From Paracoccus tibetensis (GTDB lineage Bacteria; Pseudomonadota; Alphaproteobacteria; Rhodobacterales; Rhodobacteraceae): a stretch of 64,000 bases of DNA. Positions within the stretch are counted from its first letter, which is position 1; each line of letters starts with the position of its first letter. The DNA lies in assembly GCF_900102505.1 (NCBI RefSeq), contig NZ_FMVT01000002.1:186001-250000 (forward strand). The letters are read 5' to 3'. The notes beneath the pieces are model-generated. The model saw only the letters and a program-made list of their open reading frames with translations, did no database searches and was not told the origin of the DNA. Of the stretch, positions 1 to 7,898 are shown in pieces. Position numbers and translations under genes: made by a program.

Positions 1-1013
1 GCCGCGGCCTCGACATTCGGGGCGGCGAAGGCCTGCATCGCCGCCTGCCGGCCGCGCGCGGCATGGCGCCCGCCGATCTCCGTGGCCAGGTCCCCGGCCA
101 GCACGGCGACCGACATCGGCAGGTCGGGGAACGCCTCGATGACGCGCTCAACCAGCACCTCCGAGGCCAGGCGGTCCGGCTTGCCGAAGACCGGCGCGGG
201 CATCAGGTCCAGCCAGCCCGTCGGCAGGATCGTGACGAAGAAGCTGCGCAGTCCCTGGAAGGTGGTGGGATCGGGCCTTGGAACCGCGTCCTGCTGCAGG
301 ACCGCCTCAAAGAAGGCGAAGGGGTCGATCACCCAGGCCGCGCGGCCGCCGGGAGCGGCCTGGACCGCGGCACTGGCATGGACATAGCCCCCGCCCGCCC
401 CGATGGCGGCCAGCGTCAGCGGCGCCTCCGGCGGACCGAGTTGCAGCAGCACCCGCGCCGCGGGCGTGGCACCGACAGCGCGGTAATCGCCGGGGACCAG
501 CAGGAAGTCGGTCTCGAAGTCCATCAGGGCGCGGTCGCGGGCGATGACAGTCGCGCCGATGCCGACCGCCCGGATGGCCGCATCCCAGGTCACCCCCATC
601 GCCGCCATCGACCGGCCCGAGGGATCGATCGCGGCCCAGGGGGCGAGGTCGTCGAAGGCGACGATCCTGGGACCGCCGTCGCAGAAGCCCTGATCCTGCG
701 CCAGCCACGCGCCCAGGGCCGAGACATCGGCCACCGGCGCATCTAGCCACGACATCACCAGCGCGACCGAGGCCGGATCGACCTGCGGCGCCGCGTTGCG
801 GGCGATGTCATGATAGACCACGACCTGGCCCAGATGGTTCAGGACCAGCTCGGCATAGCGGTGGATGCGGGTGTCGCGGGGGGCGGCTTCACGCGTGCCG
901 TCATAGAGGGCGAGCGTGGTGCGGGGCACCGCCTCGCAGGCGGCGGGCGCGGTCGCGCCGGCCAGCAGGGCCAGCGCGGCGGGCAGCAGAAGCTGGCGGA
1001 GAAGCGGCGTCAT
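1..1013 (-). CDS. PelA-like protein, N-terminal 337 residues (partial, runs off left edge)
   Basis: The reverse strand is open from an ATG at 1013 to the window edge. It begins with a probable Sec signal peptide (basic start, then an Ala/Leu-rich core, about residues 1-26). The next part (LALYDGTRE..., then HRYAELVLNHLG) resembles the flavodoxin/reductase-like middle domain of PelA and related GH114-deacetylase proteins. A segment with WVIDPFAFFEAVL, DPTT and EVLVERVIEAFPDLP matches the way the PelA deacetylase domain begins. In active PelA-type enzymes, as I recall them, a D-x-D metal motif follows the TT dipeptide. Here that stretch reads FFVTILPTGWLDL, with no D-x-D. The gene is divergent from the pel operon. 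The family call is from memory of the family; the missing motif is visible. The C-terminal half is outside the window. Confidence 0.6.
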   Translation of the reverse strand, partial: MTPLLRQLLLPAALALLAGATAPAACEAVPRTTLALYDGTREAAPRDTRIHRYAELVLNHLGQVVVYHDIARNAAPQVDPASVALVMSWLDAPVADVSALGAWLAQDQGFCDGGPRIVAFDDLAPWAAIDPSGRSMAAMGVTWDAAIRAVGIGATVIARDRALMDFETDFLLVPGDYRAVGATPAARVLLQLGPPEAPLTLAAIGAGGGYVHASAAVQAAPGGRAAWVIDPFAFFEAVLQQDAVPRPDPTTFQGLRSFFVTILPTGWLDLMPAPVFGKPDRLASEVLVERVIEAFPDLPMSVAVLAGDLATEIGGRHAARGRQAAMQAFAAPNVEAA

Positions 1014-1294
1014 GTCCCGGCATGCTCCCTGACCGAGGCGGCGCGGCTGGCCGGCACCAGTCCCGAGAAATTACACCCCCGACGCTAGCGCCCGGCACCC
1101 GCCGAATCCATCCAGCCTTCGGGATGAAGCCCATTCACCTTTGGTCGGGTCCTACACCCTTCGGGCAGTCCGGCGCATCGGCCGCCCCGGCCGCACTCTC
1201 CCTCAGGGCAATTGCACCGACAAACCGATTCCTCGTATCCCAATCGTTAAGACTTTATCGAGTTTCGAGATTTGCACGCAGATGGAGAGCCGAG
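1014..1294. promoter_or_regulatory. Divergent promoter region between the pelA-like gene and the pel operon
   Basis: No credible gene was seen in these 281 bases. The right half (about 1205-1280) is AT-richer than its surroundings, as expected for a promoter. A TTGCAC at 1212 and a TATCCC at 1236 are 18 bases apart, a plausible but weak sigma-70 pair. A CGTTAA at 1245-1250 resembles the core of the direct repeats upstream of the LuxR gene at 7899. Both readings are inference. Confidence 0.3.
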
Positions 1295-2812
1295 TTGTCC
1301 AGCGATAAGAGCGGCTTCCTCGTCAGTGCGGCCATCGTCGCGGTCGGCATCGGCGGACTGTGGGCCTTCCCCACCCTGCAAGAGGACGGTCTGCAAGGCG
1401 CGCTGGCGCGGCTGTCGGCCCTGGCCGGGCGCGGCGGCGCGGTGACGGTGCCCGACGGCAGCGCGGGCGTGCCGAGGCCGGACCCGGCATCCATCGCAGA
1501 ATCCCCTGTGCCGGGCCATGGCGCGGCCGATCCGTCGATCCTCGTCGCGGCCAGGGCACCGGAGATCGGGTCCCTCTGCGACCGCCGCGCATCGGACGAT
1601 CTTGCGGTGGTGGGCGACCGGGTGCAGCTGCGTTTCTTCGAACGCTCGGCCATGGCCGCCGCGACAGGTCCCGCCGGCCCCCTCCCCGCCAGCGAGATCG
1701 TGTTCGAGCGGCTGGACCTGTCGGGGCTCTACGACATCGACGCGGCCGGCGCGGCCTCCTTGCCCGCCATCGGGCATGTGGAGCTGGCCGGGCGCGGGCT
1801 GGCCTGCATCGAGGCGATCATCGCCCGCGCGGCCTACGACAGGATGGGCGCGCAGACCTCGGTCACCGCCGCCTTCGCCGCCCGGCCGCCGGTGCTGGTG
1901 CGCGGGGCGGTGCGCGCTCCGGGCAGCTACGGCCACAGCCCCGGCCTGACGGTCGAGCGGGTGCTGGCCCAGGCCGGCCTGCTGGACGGCCGCGACCCCG
2001 CCAGCCAGGCGCGCCTGATCGCGCTCGAGGCCCGCCGCACCGAGCTGGAGCGCACGCGCGCCGCCTTGGCGCTGGAGCGGATGCGCGTCGCGGCCATGCT
2101 CGCGGGCCAACGGACGCTGCGTGACGACCCCCTGCGGCCCGAGGTCCTGCGCCTGCTCGGCGCGGACCGCCTCGCCGCCGAAGAGCGTGTCCTTGTGCAG
2201 ATGCTGGATGCCGAGGATCGCCGCGCCGACACCGCGCGCGAGGCCATCGCGGACCTCAGCGAGCGGATCGACATCGCCGGCCGCCAGCAGAGCCTCGCCC
2301 GGCAGCAGGTGGTCCAGTACAACGCGCGCCTCGCCCAGCAGAGCCAGCGCCTGCGCAACCTGCAGGTCCGCGACCTGCGGCTGGAAGAGACCACGATGCG
2401 CGCGGTCGATTCCGAGCGCATCCTTCTGGAAAAGCAGGACCTGCTGCTGCGCCTGCAGGCCGAGCGGCGACAGGCCCAACTGGACGCGGCCCTGTCCGCC
2501 GGCGCGCGAGAGCGGGACCTGACCCTCGAGCTGCGCCGCATCGACGCGGCCATCGCCTCGGCCGCGACCGAGCTGCAGGCGATCGCGGCCGAGGAGCGGT
2601 TACTGGGTCAGGACGCCGCGGCTCTGGAGGTGACGATTGCACGCGCCGGCGGATCGCCCGTCGCGGCCGAGACCTCGGCACCGGTGCGGCCGGGCGATCT
2701 GGTCACCGTGACCCTTGCCACGCCGCCAGCGCCCGACGACCTTTCGGCCCTCCCGAAGCCGTCCTCGCCCATCGCCTTGCCCCATGACAACCAGAGCGCG
2801 TGGATCAGATGA
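1295..2812 (+). CDS. OPX/ExoF-like polysaccharide export protein with SLBB domain and long coiled coil
   Basis: I chose the TTG at 1295 because GGAGAG (1284-1289) lies five bases upstream and the protein then starts directly with a membrane segment (SGFLVSAAIVAVGIGGLWAF). The open frame itself extends back to 1022. The product is 505 residues. A Poly_export-type domain is at about residues 100-165 (VGDRVQLRFFER..., LSGLYDIDAAG...LPAIGHVEL). An SLBB-like segment is at about 195-235 (VLVRGAVRAPGSYGHSPGLTVERVLAQAGL). A Glu/Arg/Leu-rich helical coiled coil follows to about 455. This layout recalls rhizobial ExoF. There is no lipobox Cys near the N-terminus, unlike Wza, so an inner-membrane or periplasmic position is more likely. 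It occupies the place where pelB/pelC would be expected, and its stop overlaps the pelD start. Role in polymer export is inferred. Confidence 0.75.
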   Translation: MSSDKSGFLVSAAIVAVGIGGLWAFPTLQEDGLQGALARLSALAGRGGAVTVPDGSAGVPRPDPASIAESPVPGHGAADPSILVAARAPEIGSLCDRRASDDLAVVGDRVQLRFFERSAMAAATGPAGPLPASEIVFERLDLSGLYDIDAAGAASLPAIGHVELAGRGLACIEAIIARAAYDRMGAQTSVTAAFAARPPVLVRGAVRAPGSYGHSPGLTVERVLAQAGLLDGRDPASQARLIALEARRTELERTRAALALERMRVAAMLAGQRTLRDDPLRPEVLRLLGADRLAAEERVLVQMLDAEDRRADTAREAIADLSERIDIAGRQQSLARQQVVQYNARLAQQSQRLRNLQVRDLRLEETTMRAVDSERILLEKQDLLLRLQAERRQAQLDAALSAGARERDLTLELRRIDAAIASAATELQAIAAEERLLGQDAAALEVTIARAGGSPVAAETSAPVRPGDLVTVTLATPPAPDDLSALPKPSSPIALPHDNQSAWIR

Positions 2813-3753
2813 GCCATATTGCCGAGCTGCCTCCCCGGGACATGATCGCTCCGGATGCCGATGGCGGAAGTTTCCTGCGCGGCTTCGTCGGCAGCGCGGT
2901 GCTGCTGCTGGCCATCGATGCGGTCGAGCCGCTGTTCTTCGGTCCGGGCTACTTCTCCGGGCTGACCTATCACCCGTTCTGGATCGTGATCCTGCTGGCC
3001 GCGGTGCAGCACGGGCTGTTCGTGGGGCTTTCGGTCGTCGGGCTGGCGACCCTGCTGATGGACTGGCCTGCCCGTCCGCTTGGTGTGGACATCACCGCGC
3101 ATTACGCCGATGTCGCGACGGCGCCGGCGCAATGGCTGCTGGTGGCGCTGGTGGTCGGCCTCTACCGCCAGCACCAGCTGCGCCAGGAACGGATGGTCCG
3201 GCAGGCCGCCGACCGCCTGCAGCAGGTCAACCAGACGCTGACCGACGAGATCCGGCGCCTCGACGCCTATGTCGTCCAGACCGAGCGCATGGTCGCCATC
3301 GCGGGCTCGGCCCCGAACTCAGCGATGCTGGCGGCGCTGGACGCGCTGGCCCGCGCGGACGCGGCACGTCGGCAGGACGCGTTCGTGGCGGCCGCGCGGC
3401 TGTGCCTGCCGGCGCCGGGCGCCTGGCTGGCGCTGGAGGACGGCGCCTTCACCCTTGCCGCCGCGACGCAGCCAGAGATGCGCCCGCCCGCCCTGTCGTC
3501 CGAGGACGTGGCGCGCGACGCCGACTGGCACACGCTGCCGCTGGACCCGCCCGCGCTTGGCGCGGCGGTGATGGTCGACGAGGCGCTGGCGGGGCTGATC
3601 CTGGTGCAGGCGCCGGCAGCGGAGGCGGCGGGATACGAGGTGGCGATGGACGCCCTGCGCCGTGCGTTGCAGGACAGCCTGCGGGCCGAGCGCCACCGCC
3701 CGGTCCTGCGCCTCGAGCGCCCGAACCGGCTGCTGACCTATGTCCGCGGCTGA
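2809..3753 (+). CDS. pelD: PelD-like membrane regulator of Pel polysaccharide synthesis
   Basis: ATG 2809 overlaps the upstream TGA (ATGA); a GTG at 2800 is the alternative. The product is 314 residues. Several hydrophobic segments lie in about residues 20-115 (for example GSAVLLLAIDAVEPLFF, FWIVILLAAVQHGLFVGLSVV, WLLVALVVGLY). A helical linker follows (QQVNQTLTDEIRRLDAYVVQTERM) and then a GAF-like domain at about 150-285. In Pseudomonas, PelD has four membrane helices, a GAF domain and a degenerate GGDEF domain that binds c-di-GMP, in about 455 residues. Here the protein ends shortly after the GAF region, so the GGDEF-like receiver appears to be missing. In known systems PelD forms the inner-membrane synthase with PelE, PelF and PelG. 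The assignment rests on domain layout and on the pelEFG genes that follow. Confidence 0.8.
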   Translation: MSHIAELPPRDMIAPDADGGSFLRGFVGSAVLLLAIDAVEPLFFGPGYFSGLTYHPFWIVILLAAVQHGLFVGLSVVGLATLLMDWPARPLGVDITAHYADVATAPAQWLLVALVVGLYRQHQLRQERMVRQAADRLQQVNQTLTDEIRRLDAYVVQTERMVAIAGSAPNSAMLAALDALARADAARRQDAFVAAARLCLPAPGAWLALEDGAFTLAAATQPEMRPPALSSEDVARDADWHTLPLDPPALGAAVMVDEALAGLILVQAPAAEAAGYEVAMDALRRALQDSLRAERHRPVLRLERPNRLLTYVRG

Positions 3754-4546
3754 GGCATCCTCGGGCCGGGCGCAGCCGTCCGGCATGGGCATCGGCGCGC
3801 TGATAGGCCTTGCCGCGCTGGCGGACATCCTGCTGGTCCGGGCCTGGCTGATGCAGGACTTGGCGATGATTGCGGCGATGGGCCTGCATCTCGGCGTCGT
3901 CGCGCTGTTCGCCGGCCTCTGCCGCGCCATCCTGGGCCGGGGCGCACCGGCGGTCTGGGCCATGACGGCGATCCTGGCGCTGTTCGGGCCGTTCGGCGGA
4001 CCCGCCCTGATGATCATCGGCCCCGGCCAGGCGGGCGGCAGCGCGGCCGATGCCGCACGCACCGGCGCAGGCCGGCGCCCCGCCAGCGCCGCCGAGGCGC
4101 TGGCCGACAGCATCACGCAGCGCCGTCGCCATCCCCTGCCGCTGACTGGCATGCCCGGCTTCGTGCAGGTCTTCCGCACCGGCACGATGCAGCAGCAGCA
4201 GCGCGCCATCGCCGCGATCTCGCGCCACTACCATCCCGACATGCGGCCGGCGCTGGCGACGGCGCTGGCCTCGCCCGTGCCGGCGCTGCGCGTGCAGGCC
4301 GCGGCCGTCCACGCCAAGCTGCGCAGCAGCTTCGAGGCGCAGGCGAAGGCGATCCTGGCGCACCCGGCCTCGGCCGATGCCGCGACGATCCACAGGGTCG
4401 CGGCATCGGGCTTCGTGGACGACGAGACCCGCCTGCTGCTTCTGGCGCTGGCCGCCGATCACGCCCCTCCGGCAGCGGTTGACCGCTGCTCGCCGCTGCT
4501 GCCCGCGCCGCGGCTCAAGCGCTATTCCTGCGGAGGCCTCGCATGA
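3740..4546 (+). CDS. pelE: PelE-like inner-membrane scaffold protein
   Basis: The 268-residue product starts at ATG 3740, inside the last codons of pelD, and its TGA overlaps the pelF ATG. Two membrane helices are visible near the N-terminus (about residues 14-50 and 52-100: GIGALIGLAALADILLVRAWL, AMGLHLGVVALFAGL, AMTAILALFGPFGGPALMII). The soluble remainder is alpha-helical and Ala-rich, with spaced helix pairs consistent with TPR-like repeats (QQQQRAIAAISRHYHPDMRPALATALASPVPALRVQAAAVHAKL). That matches PelE, a two-helix membrane protein with a cytoplasmic TPR region that binds PelD and PelG. Primary-sequence similarity in this family is low, so the call leans on position in the pelDEFG string and on topology. 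Confidence 0.72.
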   Translation: MSAAEASSGRAQPSGMGIGALIGLAALADILLVRAWLMQDLAMIAAMGLHLGVVALFAGLCRAILGRGAPAVWAMTAILALFGPFGGPALMIIGPGQAGGSAADAARTGAGRRPASAAEALADSITQRRRHPLPLTGMPGFVQVFRTGTMQQQQRAIAAISRHYHPDMRPALATALASPVPALRVQAAAVHAKLRSSFEAQAKAILAHPASADAATIHRVAASGFVDDETRLLLLALAADHAPPAAVDRCSPLLPAPRLKRYSCGGLA

Positions 4547-6051
4547 CCGAGGGCAGCACGGCGGTCGATGTCTGCCTCGTGGTCGAGGGCTGCTATCCCT
4601 TCGTCGCTGGCGGCGTGTCCTCCTGGCTCGACTGGCTGATGCGCACCCAGCCGCAGACCCGCTTCGCGGTCGTCGCCCTCGTCGCGGACGAGCGCCCGCG
4701 CGAGATCCGCTACGCCCTGCCCCCCAACCTCGAGGCGCTGCATGTCCTGCCCCTGGCGCCGCGCAGCCGCCAGCCCAGCCTGCGCCAGCCGGTCCTTGAC
4801 GGGCAGCTGATGGCGGACCTGCTCTACGGCGTGCTTCACGACGGCGACCTGGACAGCTTCGACGCGCTGATGGCCCTGGTCGCGCGCCCGGTGCGCAGGC
4901 AGCCGCTCGGCTTTCTGGACCGGCCCGCCGCGCCCGACTACGCGACGCTGACCGCCTCGCCCGCGGCCTGGCACGCCCTGACCGACTGCTACCGCCGCAT
5001 CGCGCCCGAGGCCGCCTTCAGCGACTTTTTCTGGGCGTGGCGCAACCTCGTCGGCAGCCTGCTGGCGGTCGCGACCGCGCCCGTGCCCCGTGCCGCCACC
5101 TATCACGCGATCTCGACCGGCTATGCCGGCCTCTTCGCGGTGCGCGCGGCGCGCCAGACCGGGCGCACCGCGGCCATCACCGAGCACGGGATCTACACCG
5201 CCGAGCGGCGCATCGACCTGGTCATGGCCGACTGGATCACCGACACCATCGACGCGGGCATGTCGGACGCCGATCCGCGCATCGACGTCCGGCAGTTCTG
5301 GATCCACGCCTTCGAGTCCTTCGCGCGCATCGCCTATCAGGGCAGCCGGCGGATCACGACGCTCTACGGCGCCAACCAGTCCTTCCAGCGCCAGCTCGGC
5401 GCCGAGGAAGCCCGCCTGCAGGTCATCCCGAACGGCATCATGCTGGAGAAGTTCGCCGCCATCCGGCCAGAGCCGGACCACCCGCTGACCGTCGCCCTGA
5501 TCGGGCGCGTCGTGCCGATCAAGGACATCGAGACCTACATCGCCGCCGCCGCCATCGCCCGGCGCGCCCTTCCCGCGATCCGCATGCTGATCCTGGGGCC
5601 GATGGACGAGGACGAGGATTACGTCGCCCTCTGCCAGCGCCGCGTCGCCGAGCTGGGCCTGCAGGACTGCATCGAGTTCACCGGCAAGGTCGACATCGCG
5701 GACTACCTTCCGCGGATCGACATCGTCGTGCTGACCAGCATCAGCGAGGCGCAGCCCCTCGTCCTGCTGGAGGCGGGCGCCGCCGGCATTCCCTGCATCG
5801 CGACCGATGTCGGCTCCTGCCGCGAGATCATCGAGGGCGCGCCGGACGAGCGCCCCAATCTCGGCTTGGCCGGGCGCGTCGCGCCGCCGATGGATGCCAA
5901 TGCGGTCGGCGCGGCGATCGTCGAGCTGGCGGGTGATCCCGCGTTGCGTGCCGCCTGCGGAGAGGTGTTGCGCCAGCGCGTCCGCACCTACTTCACCTCC
6001 GAGATCTCGGCCTCGCGCTACGAGGCCCTCTATCGCGAGCTGACCGCATGA
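4543..6051 (+). CDS. pelF: PelF-like GT4 glycosyltransferase
   Basis: This 502-residue product is close to the length of PelF (about 506). The N-terminus carries the DUF3492 signature (DVCLVVEGCYPFVAGGVSSWLDWLM), typical of the cytoplasmic glycosyltransferase that polymerises the Pel polysaccharide. EHGIYTAERRIDL is also family-typical. The C-terminal GT-B half has IGRVVPIKDIETYI, LGPMDEDEDYVALC and the retaining-transferase E-x7-E motif in SEAQPLVLLEA, followed by GIPCIATDVGSCREIIEG. In known systems PelF uses UDP-GalNAc/GlcNAc precursors and works with PelD, PelE and PelG. The start overlaps the pelE stop (ATGA) and the stop overlaps the pelG start, so the four proteins are probably made in fixed ratio. 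Confidence 0.93.
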   Translation: MTEGSTAVDVCLVVEGCYPFVAGGVSSWLDWLMRTQPQTRFAVVALVADERPREIRYALPPNLEALHVLPLAPRSRQPSLRQPVLDGQLMADLLYGVLHDGDLDSFDALMALVARPVRRQPLGFLDRPAAPDYATLTASPAAWHALTDCYRRIAPEAAFSDFFWAWRNLVGSLLAVATAPVPRAATYHAISTGYAGLFAVRAARQTGRTAAITEHGIYTAERRIDLVMADWITDTIDAGMSDADPRIDVRQFWIHAFESFARIAYQGSRRITTLYGANQSFQRQLGAEEARLQVIPNGIMLEKFAAIRPEPDHPLTVALIGRVVPIKDIETYIAAAAIARRALPAIRMLILGPMDEDEDYVALCQRRVAELGLQDCIEFTGKVDIADYLPRIDIVVLTSISEAQPLVLLEAGAAGIPCIATDVGSCREIIEGAPDERPNLGLAGRVAPPMDANAVGAAIVELAGDPALRAACGEVLRQRVRTYFTSEISASRYEALYRELTA

Positions 6052-7472
6052 TCACGCCCCGGGCCTCGCGGCGGCACCGGCTGGAGGCGGGGCTGGCCGA
6101 GCTGGAATGGATCGCGTCGGACCCGCTTCTCGGGGCGGCGAGCCGCGTCGGCGCGGCGGTGATCGTGGCGGCGGGGCCGTGGCTGGTCTCGGTCATCGCG
6201 CTGGCGCTGATCTCGGTGACCATGACGCCGGTGATGGGCTTCGCCGCGGTCGAGGACCTGCGGCTGACGGTGGTCTACGCCTTCTGCATCGCCCCGCTGG
6301 CCGCGGGTCCCGTCGGCGCGATCGCGGCGCGGCGCATCTCGGCGCGGATCGACACGGGCGACACGGCGCCCGTGCCGGAGCTGTTCCTGGCGGCGGCCCT
6401 GGTCTCGGGCCTTGCCGCGCAGCTGCTGGCCCTGGCGGTCAGCCTCGCCTTGGGGATCGGGCCCGCAAGCATCGTGGTGGGCTTCGTCTGCCTGACGACG
6501 GCAGCCGCCCTCCTCTGGACCTGCTTTGCGGTCCTTGCGGCGATGGGCTCCTACGCCTTCCTGATCGCGGCCTTCACCGGCGGCATGGTCCTGTCGGTCG
6601 TCTGCGTGATGGTTGTGGACGTGCCGACGACCGAGATCCTGATCTGGTCCTTCTCGGCCGGCATCAGCCTCTGCGCCGCCCTGTCGATGCGGCATATCCA
6701 GAAGCGCTTTTCCAGCGATTACGCCAGCTTCACCGCGACCTTCCGCGAGCTGCTGGCCCTGCTGCGCCGGCACGCGGTCCTCTGCGCCGGCGTCCTTTGC
6801 GCGATCTGCGGCATCTGGGTCGACAAGTGGGTCTTCTGGCTCGGCGCGTCCGGGGTACGGTCGAGCGCGGGCTTCCTGCATTTCAGCGGCTATGACAGCG
6901 TGATGTTCCTGGCCCATCTGTCGGCGATCCCGACCTATGCCGGGCTGCTGATGTTCCACCGCACCGACCTCGTCGCCGCCATCGAGCGCTTCCGCGCCAG
7001 CCTCGACGCGCGCGCCACCCACGGCCTACTGCGGCAGCGCGTGGACCGTCTGGAGGAGGTCGCCTGGTCCGGCATCGTCACGATCGCCCTGGTTCAGGCC
7101 AGCGTCACGATCGGGCTCGTGATGATGTCGCCGGTCCTGGTGGACCGGGTCGACTTGAGCTTCGACCAGCTTCTGGTGCTTCGGGTCGGGCTGATCGCGG
7201 TCTTCTTCCACTCGGTCCTGTTCCTGTTCTGCACGCTGCTGCTGGTCGCGAACCGCGTCCGGCACTTCGCCCTGGTGCAGGGCTGCTTCCTGGTCCTGAA
7301 CCTGATCCTCAGCGTGATCCTCGACGCCACGATCGGCATGTCCGCCTACGCGATGCTGGCCAGCGCGATTCTCTCTGCGGCGATCTGCTTCCCCTTCGCC
7401 TACATGTCGCTGAGGGCCTACGACTACCACCTCTTCGTCGGCGAGAACGAGTCGCTATACGTGCAGCGCTAA
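6048..7472 (+). CDS. pelG: PelG-like polytopic membrane protein (polymer translocation)
   Basis: The product is 474 residues with roughly 10-12 hydrophobic segments spread along its length, starting near residue 30 (VGAAVIVAAGPWLVSVIALALISV). PelG belongs to the polysaccharide-transporter/MOP-like superfamily and is thought to form the inner-membrane channel for nascent Pel polymer. The start ATGA overlaps pelF. Family-like stretches include AGPWLVSVIALALIS near the start and the segment around DKWVFWLGASGVRSS. It is the last gene of the coupled operon; an AT-rich region of over 400 bases follows. Confidence 0.9.
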   Translation: MITPRASRRHRLEAGLAELEWIASDPLLGAASRVGAAVIVAAGPWLVSVIALALISVTMTPVMGFAAVEDLRLTVVYAFCIAPLAAGPVGAIAARRISARIDTGDTAPVPELFLAAALVSGLAAQLLALAVSLALGIGPASIVVGFVCLTTAAALLWTCFAVLAAMGSYAFLIAAFTGGMVLSVVCVMVVDVPTTEILIWSFSAGISLCAALSMRHIQKRFSSDYASFTATFRELLALLRRHAVLCAGVLCAICGIWVDKWVFWLGASGVRSSAGFLHFSGYDSVMFLAHLSAIPTYAGLLMFHRTDLVAAIERFRASLDARATHGLLRQRVDRLEEVAWSGIVTIALVQASVTIGLVMMSPVLVDRVDLSFDQLLVLRVGLIAVFFHSVLFLFCTLLLVANRVRHFALVQGCFLVLNLILSVILDATIGMSAYAMLASAILSAAICFPFAYMSLRAYDYHLFVGENESLYVQR

Positions 7473-7500
7473 CAGCGGGCCGGGCCAGCGCGGGGGACGA

Positions 7501-7525
7501 TCTTCATAAAGCGTTGTAATGAAGA
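7501..7525 (+). terminator. Inverted repeat after pelG, possible terminator
   Basis: TCTTCAT (7501-7507) and ATGAAGA (7519-7525) can form a 7-bp stem with an 11-base loop, 29 bases after the pelG stop. The stem is AT-rich and no T-run follows, so it would be a weak terminator. Confidence 0.3.
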
Positions 7526-7833
7526 ACTCTTGCGGAAGGTATTCCGAATCAGAATGAGTAGCTATCGGAGCATCTTCTTCTTCAACGCGAGTTGCGCGGC
7601 CTCATGATTATCCTTAATTGATCTACGGCTTGAATGTGGCGCAAGTGGCAATGCGCCCAATATCACCACTCGAAGTTGATTATTTAGCAAAATCGATGAC
7701 TTGAAACTCCGAATTCTACAACCAAAAAGATTATCCTCTCCCGCGACACATCTTCAACAAAACCGCCGCGAGCGCCCAAACCGGCTTGCGGGTCTATTTT
7801 CGGACAGGAGGGGGAACTTTTCTTGCAGACACA

Positions 7834-7853
7834 TTAACGTGGCGTTAACGTGG
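7834..7853. promoter_or_regulatory. Tandem TTAACGTGG repeat, candidate operator
   Basis: TTAACGTGG occurs at 7834-7842 and again at 7845-7853, so the copies are 11 bases apart, one helical turn. CGTTAACG at 7843-7850 is also a perfect palindrome. The pair lies 46-65 bases upstream of the LuxR-type gene start, a typical position for an autoregulatory or activator site. Binding by that regulator is inferred. Confidence 0.45.
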
Positions 7854-7898
7854 AATTAATTCGAGTTTTATCAGTGTCCCTCTACGGGAGTATTTACC

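Larger units (their letters stand above)
7473..7898. other. AT-rich intergenic island between pelG and a LuxR-type regulator
   Basis: These 426 bases contain no convincing gene and are visibly richer in A and T than the coding DNA on either side. A 7-bp inverted repeat (TCTTCAT/ATGAAGA, 7501-7525) follows pelG. Two TTAACGTGG repeats sit 46-65 bases before the next start codon. The compositional break suggests either a long regulatory region or a junction of transferred DNA. Confidence 0.5.

Noticed and set aside
1022..1294. Extended N-terminus for the OPX-like protein starting at 1022
   Set aside because: The extra 91 residues have no signal or domain, and a good RBS precedes the TTG at 1295, directly before a membrane segment.
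7637..7656. Possible sigma-54 promoter (TGGCGC near TGGCAATGC)
   Set aside because: The -12 element (TTGC at the right spacing from TGGC) is not present.
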